Origin: Lepidodermella squamata
Lineage: Eukaryota > Gastrotricha
Length of the DNA stretch: 64,000 nt
Reading direction: 5' to 3'
Assembly: GCA_047495785.1 (NCBI GenBank)
Contig: JBLDXI010000073.1
Location: forward strand, 124,001-188,000
Shown: positions 10,610 through 22,600 of the stretch, piece after piece
How the letters are laid out: each line of letters starts with the position of its first letter
Numbering within the stretch: position 1 is the first letter of the stretch
The notes under the pieces: generated by a model
Databases searched by the model: none
What the model was told of the DNA's origin: nothing
The model's input: the letters and a program-made list of their open reading frames with translations, nothing else
Program-made: the position numbers and the translations under genes

Positions 10610-11398
10610 CTTAACGATAAAATAAATGAAATTTGCGAATGAAACATTTCACACGTTAACGCGTTTCGTTGAAAATATAAACAGGCTCGTGCCTGAATGG
10701 CGCGTGTGAAAATATCTGTAAAAAAACAACTCTTGACTAGTAATCAATGCGGCTGCTTGGCGGATATTAAGCTGGGTCAACCAGGTCATCATGTCCTTTT
10801 TGAACCGAATATTAACGCCGCTAAAAGCCACCATACATAAAATGAACCGGATAATTCGCAATTATATCCATAACGATGAGCTTCGATTCTGCATTCTGGC
10901 TGAAAGACTCCCTCGGGTACAGGCTAAATAGAATCCGCTCGAAACTGCTGTTATCGGAAAAATCACAGATACATTAGATCGATATCTGGTCTAATCGCTC
11001 AAGTGTAACTCATCAAATCGCCTCAACCGGAAATTTTTATTGATGAATGTCTCAGCTAATAAGAGACCAAACAGCATTCTGGTCTCTTTGCATGCTTTGA
11101 TTTTGTTTCGAAACACCGTGAAATGTTGTGTTTTTCTGGTTTATTCTGGATATTTGCGCCTCGTTGTTGTTGCCACTTAGCAAGCACGTGCCCTCCGATT
11201 TTGTATTTTTCACACATTATAACAGGACGCATTGATCGTTTGTCAACAATGCGTTTTCCATGTTATTCTCGGCGATAACAATTTATTTATATCTAGCGAT
11301 TATTTTTAACTTCATCCTGAATCTTAGATTTATCTTCATATGTGAAAAACTATTTTTCGTTTCGATTTTCTCTATTTAGATTTAGGATTTATTAAATC
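10610..11398. other. Intergenic, divergent promoters
   Basis: Nothing coding is supported. This interval separates the divergently transcribed lectin-domain gene (minus) and the zinc-finger gene (plus), so both promoters should lie here. No confident TATA or operator was identified. Confidence 0.5.
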
Positions 11399-11983
11399 AT
11401 GGAACCTTTGGATTTATCGGGGAAACCAAGAAGCAAGCCAACAATAATTTCGATCACAACACTCGCTCCATGGGCTCTTCATATATCAGACTCAGTTGCG
11501 CACGAAAACAGCAGATTTAATCCTCAGATTTTGAACAATTTTCCAGAGCTGAAATCGACAATGGAGCGAAGCAGCGGGTTACAATCAGTTAGCAGGACTA
11601 TTCAACGTTATTTCTTTTATCTTCAATTACTAATTAATTTTCAGGTTAAGCCCATCACCGGCAGTCTCAATCCTGAATTTCAGCGAATATCTACGAGGTT
11701 CAACTCTACGAGACGGCATAACTTGCGATTCGTGTGCCTGTACTGTCCGACGCCGCGATTCTATAGTTCTCGAAGCGGCCTGCGCCATCACGTGGCAACG
11801 CGCCACTTGGACAAATTCGCTGTTGAATGTCGCAATTGCGCGCAACGATTCGAAAACGAAGCCGAACTGATGAAGCATAATAACCGAAAGCGAAGCCAAT
11901 GCTCAATATCGACCAACAACTTTTACGAGTATGTGGCGAAATCTAGGGAAGATCAATTTTCTAACAGCCAAGCTTTGCCATAA
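11399..11983 (+). CDS. Small C2H2 zinc-finger protein with CtBP-type PLDLS motif
   Basis: The frame encodes 194 residues without splicing. Residues 2-7 read EPLDLS; PxDLS is the established docking motif for CtBP corepressors. Two C2H2-like fingers lie at about residues 110-168: CLYC...RHH-x4-H, then CRNC-x12-H. The role is likely a DNA-binding repressor in the nucleus; that is inference from motifs. A 57-nt stretch (11588-11644) starts GTTAGC, ends TTTTCAG and contains TACTAAT. It is an in-frame intron or exitron, and splicing it removes 19 residues. An AATAAA lies at 12088-12093, inside further coding-like sequence. Confidence 0.6.
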   Translation: MEPLDLSGKPRSKPTIISITTLAPWALHISDSVAHENSRFNPQILNNFPELKSTMERSSGLQSVSRTIQRYFFYLQLLINFQVKPITGSLNPEFQRISTRFNSTRRHNLRFVCLYCPTPRFYSSRSGLRHHVATRHLDKFAVECRNCAQRFENEAELMKHNNRKRSQCSISTNNFYEYVAKSREDQFSNSQALP

Positions 11984-12214
11984 TCTGTGCTATCATCGGA
12001 TGAATTCATTGAGGTTGATTAGGAAACCTTAGTAGTTGAAAACCAGTGGATTCATAAATTATATGCTGCGAAGATACATTGCGATCAAATAAATGAGCAA
12101 TTTTCCGAGCTTTTCTACAAGTCAAAGTTCCAATTTAAATCGAATGAAATCGAAGGCAACACTTTGACAATCAAAGAATTGCCGTTCCTTCAAAACCTAA
12201 CTGCAACAAGATAA
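11984..12214 (+). pseudogene. In-frame coding-like extension past the zinc-finger stop
   Basis: The same frame continues past TAA (11981) and TAG (12020) with protein-like composition (SSDEFIEVD, then ENQWIHKLYAAKIHCDQINE and more) to a TAA at 12212. It may be a former C-terminus now cut off by two stops, or readthrough. An AATAAA lies inside it, consistent with present use as 3' UTR. From 12215 to 12770 I see no gene. Confidence 0.35.
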
Positions 12215-12770
12215 CCCACTAAGTCTAAATTTGTCTCTGTTACCCCCTTTGCTGTTGAGATTACCAAGAGATGCAGACAAACCAAAAGACCTTTTAATGT
12301 TTCTAGGCTGAGTTGAACATGCTAAGTGCTAAGTAGCTGATGCATAGATCGAGCACAGTGGGGTCTTACTTCTTGAACTGAAAAAGGGACATAAGAATGA
12401 CCCAACAAAGTTTGACAGCTGCGACGACGCAAACTCAACAAATATTATCAGAGAGCTAGCATTTAGACTGTGAGAAAGGTCGGGGGAGCGTCATTCACTA
12501 CGGGGAAAATCTATAATATTAGAGTTTTTCAATTCATAATGAGATAACTGAAATAAAAATCAGAGGCTCACCAATATTGAAAATTCTCAAATTTTAAAAG
12601 CCATGAGAATTTTTCGAAGACAATTTACTAGAAACCATTGAGCGACAGCTGTCAGTCAGCTTAGGCCTCTTTAATCAATAGGATAAATTTATAATTTAGC
12701 CGTCCCAAGATTATATGTTATATTACAAGAAATATCTTTGAAAATACTTGTTTTTAAGCATACCAAAATA

Positions 12771-12776
12771 TTTATT
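12771..12776 (-). terminator. Poly(A) signal of collagen gene 2
   Basis: TTTATT on the plus strand gives AATAAA on the minus strand about 110 bp after the stop codon at 12888. Confidence 0.5.
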
Positions 12777-12887
12777 TGTGAAAATATATAGAGATGCATT
12801 TTTCCATTAATAAATAAATAAATAAATATATATATTTCAATTCATATATTTCACATTAGTTTTTGGTAGTTTTTGTAGCGATAAATG

Positions 12888-13655
12888 CTAAGCGTAGTTT
12901 GCCAGGCTTTCGAGCAGAATTTGTTGAACTGCGTTCCGGACTGTTTCGAGATCGAATGGGCCAGGAGGACCACGAGGGCCGGGAAGACCGATGCCGTTAC
13001 GACCAGCGGGACCAGAAGGACCAGCGGGACCAGTCGCGCCATCTCTACCAGAAGTACCAGGAAGGCCAACGCCAGTTGGACCAGGAAGGCCAACGCCAGT
13101 TGGACCAGGAAGGCCAACGCCAGTTGGACCAGGAAGGCCAACGCCAGTTGGACCAGTGGGACCAGTATCGCCGGCTCTTCCAGGGAGACCAACACCTGGT
13201 CGACCAGCAGAGCCCGTTGGGCCAGTCATGCCAATACCTGTCGGACCAGTAGGACCTGTGACACCATCCCTGCCATCTCGGCCAGCCGGACCAGCAGGGC
13301 CCATTGCGCCTGCAATACCGGTCGCACCATTGTTACCATTCCTACCGGTCGGACCAGTCGGACCAGTCACTCCTAGGTCACCTGAGAACACGTAAAATTA
13401 TTTTTAATAGTCAAAAGGCATTATCATCACCTTTCTGCCCCTTGTCTCCTTTAGGTGCCATATCTCCAGAAATGCCCTTGTCACCTAAAAACAAAAGGAA
13501 AGCACGCCATGAGACCATGATCTATCCGACGAAATTGGAAAAGATCCCTTGCGTACCGGCAATCATCGGACATTGATCGCAACTAAATAAAACTACGTTT
13601 TCCAACTCACCTTGCAGGCCTTGAGGACCTTGCGAACCAAGCGGACCTTGCGGGC
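12888..13655 (-). other. 3' exons of collagen gene 2 and C-terminus
   Basis: Three exons. 13611-13655 is array-derived. 13431-13484 contains a non-Gly break, GDMAPKGD. 12888-13381 encodes 164 codons with GPT runs and about 100 residues of interrupted helix, ending [18 protein letters not shown]... then stop. The final about 20 residues could form a short amphipathic helix; a trimerisation role is possible but unproven. Plus-strand frames opposite this exon are antisense shadows of the Gly-X-Y code. Confidence 0.8.
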
Positions 13656-16600
13656 CTGAAAATCACGAATAAATTCATGCAAGCTTCAAACCTCAACTTC
13701 GAAGATCGCAACTATACCTTGAGAACCTAGCGGGCCCTGATCTCCGGTTGCACCAGTCACTCCCGTCGCACCTGCAGCGGGGCAAAACCGAAGTAGCTCA
13801 AAGTTTCGAAGAAGCTCGGCTCATTCACGTACCTTGTTGACCTGTGGCTCCATCAGCGCCTGAATGGTTTCACAAAACAAGAGAAATCGTAACCAAGAGC
13901 CTGGATCCTAGCTTCAACGCTCACCTGTCGCTCCAGTAGCGCCCTGCCCACCCAGTGGGCCTTCGGAACCTTGCACGCCTTGGGGACCTTGAGCGCCAAC
14001 GACACCTTGCGGGCCTGAAAATCACGAATAAATTCATGCAAGCTTCAAACCTCAACTGCGAAGCTCAGAACTGTACCTTGAGAACCTAGCGGACCCTGTT
14101 CTCCAGTGGCACCAGTAACACCGGTCGCACCTGTAGCGGGGCGAAATCGGAACAAACGCCAGTTGAGAAGCTTGCTCTCGCTTCGAACCGAGCTCATTCA
14201 CGTACCTTGTTGACCTGTGGCTCCTTCAGCGCCTGCATGGTTTTACAAAACAAGAGAAATTCCAGTCAAGAGGCTTCATCATAGCTTCAATGCTCACCTG
14301 TCGATCCAGTAGGGCCTTGCGCACCCATGGGACCTTCGGAACCTGAAAGTGAGAGCAGAAATTTAGCATCCAGAATAATCGAATCTCGAAGCCCGAGATT
14401 CCCGAACTCACCAAGCACGCCTTGGGGACCTTGAGCGCCAACGACACCTTGCGGGCCTGAAAATCACGAATAAATTCATGCAAGCTTCAAACCTCAACTG
14501 CGAAGCTCAGAACTGTACCTTGAGAACCTAGCGGACCCTGTTCTCCAGTGGCACCAGGAACACCGGTCGCACCTGTAGCGGGGCGAAATCGGAACAAACG
14601 CCAGTTGAGAAGCTTGCTCTCGCTTCGAACCGAGCTCATTCACGTACCTTGTTGACCTGTGGCTCCTTCAGCGCCTGCATGGTTTTACAAAACAAGAGAA
14701 ATTCCAGTCAAGAGGCTTCATCATAGCTTCAATGCTCACCTGTCGATCCAGTAGGGCCTTGCGCACCCATGGGACCTTCGGAACCTGAAAGTGAGAGCAG
14801 AAAATTAGCATCCAGAATAATCGAATCTCGAAGCCCGAGATTCCCGAACTCACCAAGCACGCCTTGGGGACCTTGAGCGCCAACGACACCTTGCGGGCCT
14901 GAAAATCACGAATAAATTCATGCAAGCTTCAAACCTCAACTGCGAAGCTCAGAACTGTACCTTGAGAACCTAGCGGACCCTGTTCTCCAGTGGCACCAGT
15001 AACACCGGTCGCACCTGTAGCGGGGCGAAATCGGAACAAACGCCAGTTGAGAAGCTTGCTCTCGCTTCGAACCGAGCTCATTCACGTACCTTGTTGACCT
15101 GTGGCTCCTTCAGCGCCTGCATGGTTTTACAAAACAAGAGAAATTCCAGTCAAGAGGCTTCATCATAGCTTCAATGCTCACCTGTCGATCCAGTAGGGCC
15201 TTGCGCACCCATGGGACCTTCGGAACCTGAAAGTGAGAGCAGAAAATTAGCATCCAGAATAATCGAATCTCGAAACCCGAGATTCCCGAACTCACCAAGC
15301 ACGCCTTGGGGACCTTGAGCGCCAACGACACCTTGCGGGCCTGAAAATCACGAATAAATTCATGCAAGCTTCAAACCTCAACTGCGAAGCTCAGAACTGT
15401 ACCTTGAGAACCTAGCGGACCCTGTTCTCCAGTGGCACCAGGAACACCGGTCGCACCTGTAGCGGGGCGAAATCGGAACAAACGCCAGTTGAGAAGCTTG
15501 CTCTCGCTTCGAACCGAGCTCATTCACGTACCTTGTTGACCTGTGGCTCCTTCAGCGCCTGCATGGTTTTACAAAACAAGAGAAATTCCAGTCAAGAGGC
15601 TTCATCATAGCTTCAATGCTCACCTGTCGATCCAGTAGGGCCTTGCGCACCCATGGGACCTTCGGAACCTGAAAGTGAGAGCAGAAATTTAGCATCCAGA
15701 ATAATCGAATCTCGAAGCCCGAGATTCCCGAACTCACCAAGCACGCCTTGGGGACCTTGAGCGCCAACGACACCTTGCGGGCCTGAAAATCACGAATAAA
15801 TTCATGCAAGCTTCAAACCTCAACTGCGAAGCTCAGAACTGTACCTTGAGAACCTAGCGGACCCTGTTCTCCAGTGGCACCAGGAACACCGGTCGCACCT
15901 GTAGCGGGGCGAAATCGGAACAAACGCCAGTTGAGAAGCTTGCTCTCGCTTCGAACCGAGCTCATTCACGTACCTTGTTGACCTGTGGCTCCTTCAGCGC
16001 CTGCATGGTTTTACAAAACAAGAGAAATTCCAGTCAAGAGGCTTCATCATAGCTTCAATGCTCACCTGTCGATCCAGTAGGGCCTTGCGCACCCATGGGA
16101 CCTTCGGAACCTGAAAGTGAGAGCAGAAAATTAGCATCCAGAATAATCGAATCTCGAAGCCCGAGATTCCCGAACTCACCAAGCACGCCTTGGGGACCTT
16201 GAGCGCCAACGACACCTTGCGGGCCTGAAAATCACGAATAAATTCATGCAAGCTTCAAACCTCAACTGCGAAGCTCAGAACTGTACCTTGAGAACCTAGC
16301 GGACCCTGTTCTCCAGTGGCACCAGTAACACCGGTCGCACCTGTAGCGGGGCGAAATCGGAACAAACGCCAGTTGAGAAGCTTGCTCTCGCTTCGAACCG
16401 AGCTCATTCACGTACCTTGTTGACCTGTGGCTCCTTCAGCGCCTGCATGGTTTTACAAAACAAGAGAAATTCCAGTCAAGAGGCTTCATCATAGCTTCAA
16501 TGCTCACCTGTCGATCCAGTAGGGCCTTGCGCACCCATGGGACCTTCGGAACCTGAAAGTGAGAGCAGAAAATTAGCATCCAGAATAATCGAATCTCGAA

Positions 16601-19600
16601 ACCCGAGATTCCCGAACTCACCAAGCACGCCTTGGGGACCTTGAGCGCCAACGACACCTTGCGGGCCTGAAAATCACGAATAAATTCATGCAAGCTTCAA
16701 ACCTCAACTGCGAAGCTCAGAACTGTACCTTGAGAACCTAGCGGACCCTGTTCTCCAGTGGCACCAGTAACACCGGTCGCACCTGTAGCGGGGCGAAATC
16801 GGAACAAACGCCAGTTGAGAAGCTTGCTCTCGCTTCGAACCGAGCTCATTCACGTACCTTGTTGACCTGTGGCTCCTTCAGCGCCTGCATGGTTTTACAA
16901 AACAAGAGAAATTCCAGTCAAGAGGCTTCATCATAGCTTCAATGCTCACCTGTCGATCCAGTAGGGCCTTGCGCACCCATGGGACCTTCGGAACCTGAAA
17001 GTGAGAGCAGAAAATTAGCATCCAGAATAATCGAATCTCGAAGCCCGAGATTCCCGAACTCACCAAGCACGCCTTGGGGACCTTGAGCGCCAACGACACC
17101 TTGCGGGCCTGAAAATCACGAATAAATTCATGCAAGCTTCAAACCTCAACTGCGAAGCTCAGAACTGTACCTTGAGAACCTAGCGGACCCTGTTCTCCAG
17201 TGGCACCAGTAACACCGGTCGCACCTGTAGCGGGGCGAAATCGGAACAAACGCCAGTTGAGAAGCTTGCTCTCGCTTCGAACCGAGCTCATTCACGTACC
17301 TTGTTGACCTGTGGCTCCTTCAGCGCCTGCATGGTTTTACAAAACAAGAGAAATTCCAGTCAAGAGGCTTCATCATAGCTTCAATGCTCACCTGTCGATC
17401 CAGTAGGGCCTTGCGCACCCATGGGACCTTCGGAACCTGAAAGTGAGAGCAGAAATTTAGCATCCAGAATAATCGAATCTCGAAGCCCGAGATTCCCGAA
17501 CTCACCAAGCACGCCTTGGGGACCTTGAGCGCCAACGACACCTTGCGGGCCTGAAAATCACGAATAAATTCATGCAAGCTTCAAACCTCAACTGCGAAGC
17601 TCAGAACTGTACCTTGAGAACCTAGCGGACCCTGTTCTCCAGTGGCACCAGTAACACCGGTCGCACCTGTAGCGGGGCGAAATCGGAACAAACGCCAGTT
17701 GAGAAGCTTGCTCTCGCTTCGAACCGAGCTCATTCACGTACCTTGTTGACCTGTGGCTCCTTCAGCGCCTGCATGGTTTTACAAAACAAGAGAAATTCCA
17801 GTCAAGAGGCTTCATCATAGCTTCAATGCTCACCTGTCGATCCAGTAGGGCCTTGCGCACCCATGGGACCTTCGGAACCTGAAAGTGAGAGCAGAAAATT
17901 AGCATCCAGAATAATCGAATCTCGAAGCCCGAGATTCCCGAACTCACCAAGCACGCCTTGGGGACCTTGAGCGCCAACGACACCTTGCGGGCCTGAAAAT
18001 CACGAATAAATTCATGCAAGCTTCAAACCTCAACTGCGAAGCTCAGAACTGTACCTTGAGAACCTAGCGGACCCTGTTCTCCAGTGGCACCAGTAACACC
18101 GGTCGCACCTGTAGCGGGGCGAAATCGGAACAAACGCCAGTTGAGAAGCTTGCTCTCGCTTCGAACCGAGCTCATTCACGTACCTTGTTGACCTGTGGCT
18201 CCTTCAGCGCCTGCATGGTTTTACAAAACAAGAGAAATTCCAGTCAAGAGGCTTCATCATAGCTTCAATGCTCACCTGTCGATCCAGTAGGGCCTTGCGC
18301 ACCCATGGGACCTTCGGAACCTGAAAGTGAGAGCAGAAAATTAGCATCCAGAATAATCGAATCTCGAAGCCCGAGATTCCCGAACTCACCAAGCACGCCT
18401 TGGGGACCTTGAGCGCCAACGACACCTTGCGGGCCTGAAAATCACGAATAAATTCATGCAAGCTTCAAACCTCAACTGCGAAGCTCAGAACTGTACCTTG
18501 AGAACCTAGCGGACCCTGTTCTCCAGTGGCACCAGTAACACCGGTCGCACCTGTAGCGGGGCGAAATCGGAACAAACGCCAGTTGAGAAGCTTGCTCTCG
18601 CTTCGAACCGAGCTCATTCACGTACCTTGTTGACCTGTGGCTCCTTCAGCGCCTGCATGGTTTTACAAAACAAGAGAAATTCCAGTCAAGAGGCTTCATC
18701 ATAGCTTCAATGCTCACCTGTCGATCCAGTAGGGCCTTGCGCACCCATGGGACCTTCGGAACCTGAAAGTGAGAGCAGAAAATTAGCATCCAGAATAATC
18801 GAATCTCGAAGCCCGAGATTCCCGAACTCACCAAGCACGCCTTGGGGACCTTGAGCGCCAACGACACCTTGCGGGCCTGAAAATCACGAATAAATTCATG
18901 CAAGCTTCAAACCTCAACTGCGAAGCTCAGAACTGTACCTTGAGAACCTAGCGGACCCTGTTCTCCAGTGGCACCAGTAACACCGGTCGCACCTGTAGCG
19001 GGGCGAAATCGGAACAAACGCCAGTTGAGAAGCTTGCTCTCGCTTCGAACCGAGCTCATTCACGTACCTTGTTGACCTGTGGCTCCTTCAGCGCCTGCAT
19101 GGTTTTACAAAACAAGAGAAATTCCAGTCAAGAGGCTTCATCATAGCTTCAATGCTCACCTGTCGATCCAGTAGGGCCTTGCGCACCCATGGGACCTTCG
19201 GAACCTGAAAGTGAGAGCAGAAAATTAGCATCCAGAATAATCGAATCTCGAAGCCCGAGATTCCCGAACTCACCAAGCACGCCTTGGGGACCTTGAGCGC
19301 CAACGACACCTTGCGGGCCTGAAAATCACGAATAAATTCATGCAAGCTTCAAACCTCAACTGCGAAGCTCAGAACTGTACCTTGAGAACCTAGCGGACCC
19401 TGTTCTCCAGTGGCACCAGTAACACCGGTCGCACCTGTAGCGGGGCGAAATCGGAACAAACGCCAGTTGAGAAGCTTGCTCTCGCTTCGAACCGAGCTCA
19501 TTCACGTACCTTGTTGACCTGTGGCTCCTTCAGCGCCTGCATGGTTTTACAAAACAAGAGAAATTCCAGTCAAGAGGCTTCATCATAGCTTCAATGCTCA

Positions 19601-22600
19601 CCTGTCGATCCAGTAGGGCCTTGCGCACCCATGGGACCTTCGGAACCTGAAAGTGAGAGCAGAAAATTAGCATCCAGAATAATCGAATCTCGAAGCCCGA
19701 GATTCCCGAACTCACCAAGCACGCCTTGGGGACCTTGAGCGCCAACGACACCTTGCGGGCCTGAAAATCACGAATAAATTCATGCAAGCTTCAAACCTCA
19801 ACTGCGAAGCTCAGAACTGTACCTTGAGAACCTAGCGGACCCTGTTCTCCAGTGGCACCAGTAACACCGGTCGCACCTGTAGCGGGGCGAAATCGGAACA
19901 AACGCCAGTTGAGAAGCTTGCTCTCGCTTCGAACCGAGCTCATTCACGTACCTTGTTGACCTGTGGCTCCTTCAGCGCCTGCATGGTTTTACAAAACAAG
20001 AGAAATTCCAGTCAAGAGGCTTCATCATAGCTTCAATGCTCACCTGTCGATCCAGTAGGGCCTTGCGCACCCATGGGACCTTCGGAACCTGAAAGTGAGA
20101 GCAGAAAATTAGCATCCAGAATAATCGAATCTCGAAGCCCGAGATTCCCGAACTCACCAAGCACGCCTTGGGGACCTTGAGCGCCAACGACACCTTGCGG
20201 GCCTGAAAATCACGAATAAATTCATGCAAGCTTCAAACCTCAACTGCGAAGCTCAGAACTGTACCTTGAGAACCTAGCGGACCCTGTTCTCCAGTGGCAC
20301 CAGTAACACCGGTCGCACCTGTAGCGGGGCGAAATCGGAACAAACGCCAGTTGAGAAGCTTGCTCTCGCTTCGAACCGAGCTCATTCACGTACCTTGTTG
20401 ACCTGTGGCTCCTTCAGCGCCTGCATGGTTTTACAAAACAAGAGAAATTCCAGTCAAGAGGCTTCATCATAGCTTCAATGCTCACCTGTCGATCCAGTAG
20501 GGCCTTGCGCACCCATGGGACCTTCGGAACCTGAAAGTGAGAGCAGAAAATTAGCATCCAGAATAATCGAATCTCGAAGCCCGAGATTCCCGAACTCACC
20601 AAGCACGCCTTGGGGACCTTGAGCGCCAACGACACCTTGCGGGCCTGAAAATCACGAATAAATTCATGCAAGCTTCAAACCTCAACTGCGAAGCTCAGAA
20701 CTGTACCTTGAGAACCTAGCGGACCCTGTTCTCCAGTGGCACCAGTAACACCGGTCGCACCTGTAGCGGGGCGAAATCGGAACAAACGCCAGTTAAGAAG
20801 CTTGCTCTCGCTTCGAACCGAGCTCATTCACGTACCTTGTTGACCTGTGGCTCCTTCAGCGCCTGCATGGTTTTACAAAACAAGAGAAATTCCAGTCAAG
20901 AGGCTTCATCATAGCTTCAATGCTCACCTGTCGATCCAGTAGGGCCTTGCGCACCCATGGGACCTTCGGAACCTGAAAGTGAGAGCAGAAAATTAGCATC
21001 CAGAATAATCGAATCTCGAAGCCCGAGATTCCCGAACTCACCAAGCACGCCTTGGGGACCTTGAGCGCCAACGACACCTTGCGGGCCTGAAAATCACGAA
21101 TAAATTCATGCAAGCTTCAAACCTCAACTGCGAAGCTCAGAACTGTACCTTGAGAACCTAGCGGACCCTGTTCTCCAGTGGCACCAGTAACACCGGTCGC
21201 ACCTGTAGCGGGGCGAAATCGGAACAAACGCCAGTTGAGAAGCTTGCTCTCGCTTCGAACCGAGCTCATTCACGTACCTTGTTGACCTGTGGCTCCTTCA
21301 GCGCCTGCATGGTTTTACAAAACAAGAGAAATTCCAGTCAAGAGGCTTCATCATAGCTTCAATGCTCACCTGTCGATCCAGTAGGGCCTTGCGCACCCAT
21401 GGGACCTTCGGAACCTGAAAGTGAGAGCAGAAAATTAGCATCCAGAATAATCGAATCTCGAAGCCCGAGATTCCCGAACTCACCAAGCACGCCTTGGGGA
21501 CCTTGAGCGCCAACGACACCTTGCGGGCCTGAAAATCACGAATAAATTCATGCAAGCTTCAAACCTCAACTGCGAAGCTCAGAACTGTACCTTGAGAACC
21601 TAGCGGACCCTGTTCTCCAGTGGCACCAGTAACACCGGTCGCACCTGTAGCGGGGCGAAATCGGAACAAACGCCAGTTGAGAAGCTTGCTCTCGCTTCGA
21701 ACCGAGCTCATTCACGTACCTTGTTGACCTGTGGCTCCTTCAGCGCCTGCATGGTTTTACAAAACAAGAGAAATTCCAGTCAAGAGGCTTCATCATAGCT
21801 TCAATGCTCACCTGTCGATCCAGTAGGGCCTTGCGCACCCATGGGACCTTCGGAACCTGAAAGTGAGAGCAGAAAATTAGCATCCAGAATAATCGAATCT
21901 CGAAGCCCGAGATTCCCGAACTCACCAAGCACGCCTTGGGGACCTTGAGCGCCAACGACACCTTGCGGGCCTGAAAATCACGAATAAATTCATGCAAGCT
22001 TCAAACCTCAACTGCGAAGCTCAGAACTGTACCTTGAGAACCTAGCGGACCCTGTTCTCCAGTGGCACCAGTAACACCGGTCGCACCTGTAGCGGGGCGA
22101 AATCGGAACAAACGCCAGTTGAGAAGCTTGCTCTCGCTTCGAACCGAGCTCATTCACGTACCTTGTTGACCTGTGGCTCCTTCAGCGCCTGCATGGTTTT
22201 ACAAAACAAGAGAAATTCCAGTCAAGAGGCTTCATCATAGCTTCAATGCTCACCTGTCGATCCAGTAGGGCCTTGCGCACCCATGGGACCTTCGGAACCT
22301 GAAAGTGAGAGCAGAAATTTAGCATCCAGAATAATCGAATCTCGAAGCCCGAGATTCCCGAACTCACCAAGCACGCCTTGGGGACCTTGAGCGCCAACGA
22401 CACCTTGCGGGCCTGAAAATCACGAATAAATTCATGCAAGCTTCAAACCTCAACTGCGAAGCTCAGAACTGTACCTTGAGAACCTAGCGGACCCTGTTCT
22501 CCAGTGGCACCAGTAACACCGGTCGCACCTGTAGCGGGGCGAAATCGGAACAAACGCCAGTTGAGAAGCTTGCTCTCGCTTCGAACCGAGCTCATTCACG

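Noticed and set aside
12863-13395. Plus-strand open frames opposite the collagen C-terminal exon (Pro/Gly- and Gln-rich)
   Set aside because: Antisense shadows of GPT/GXY codons; no start context or splice support.
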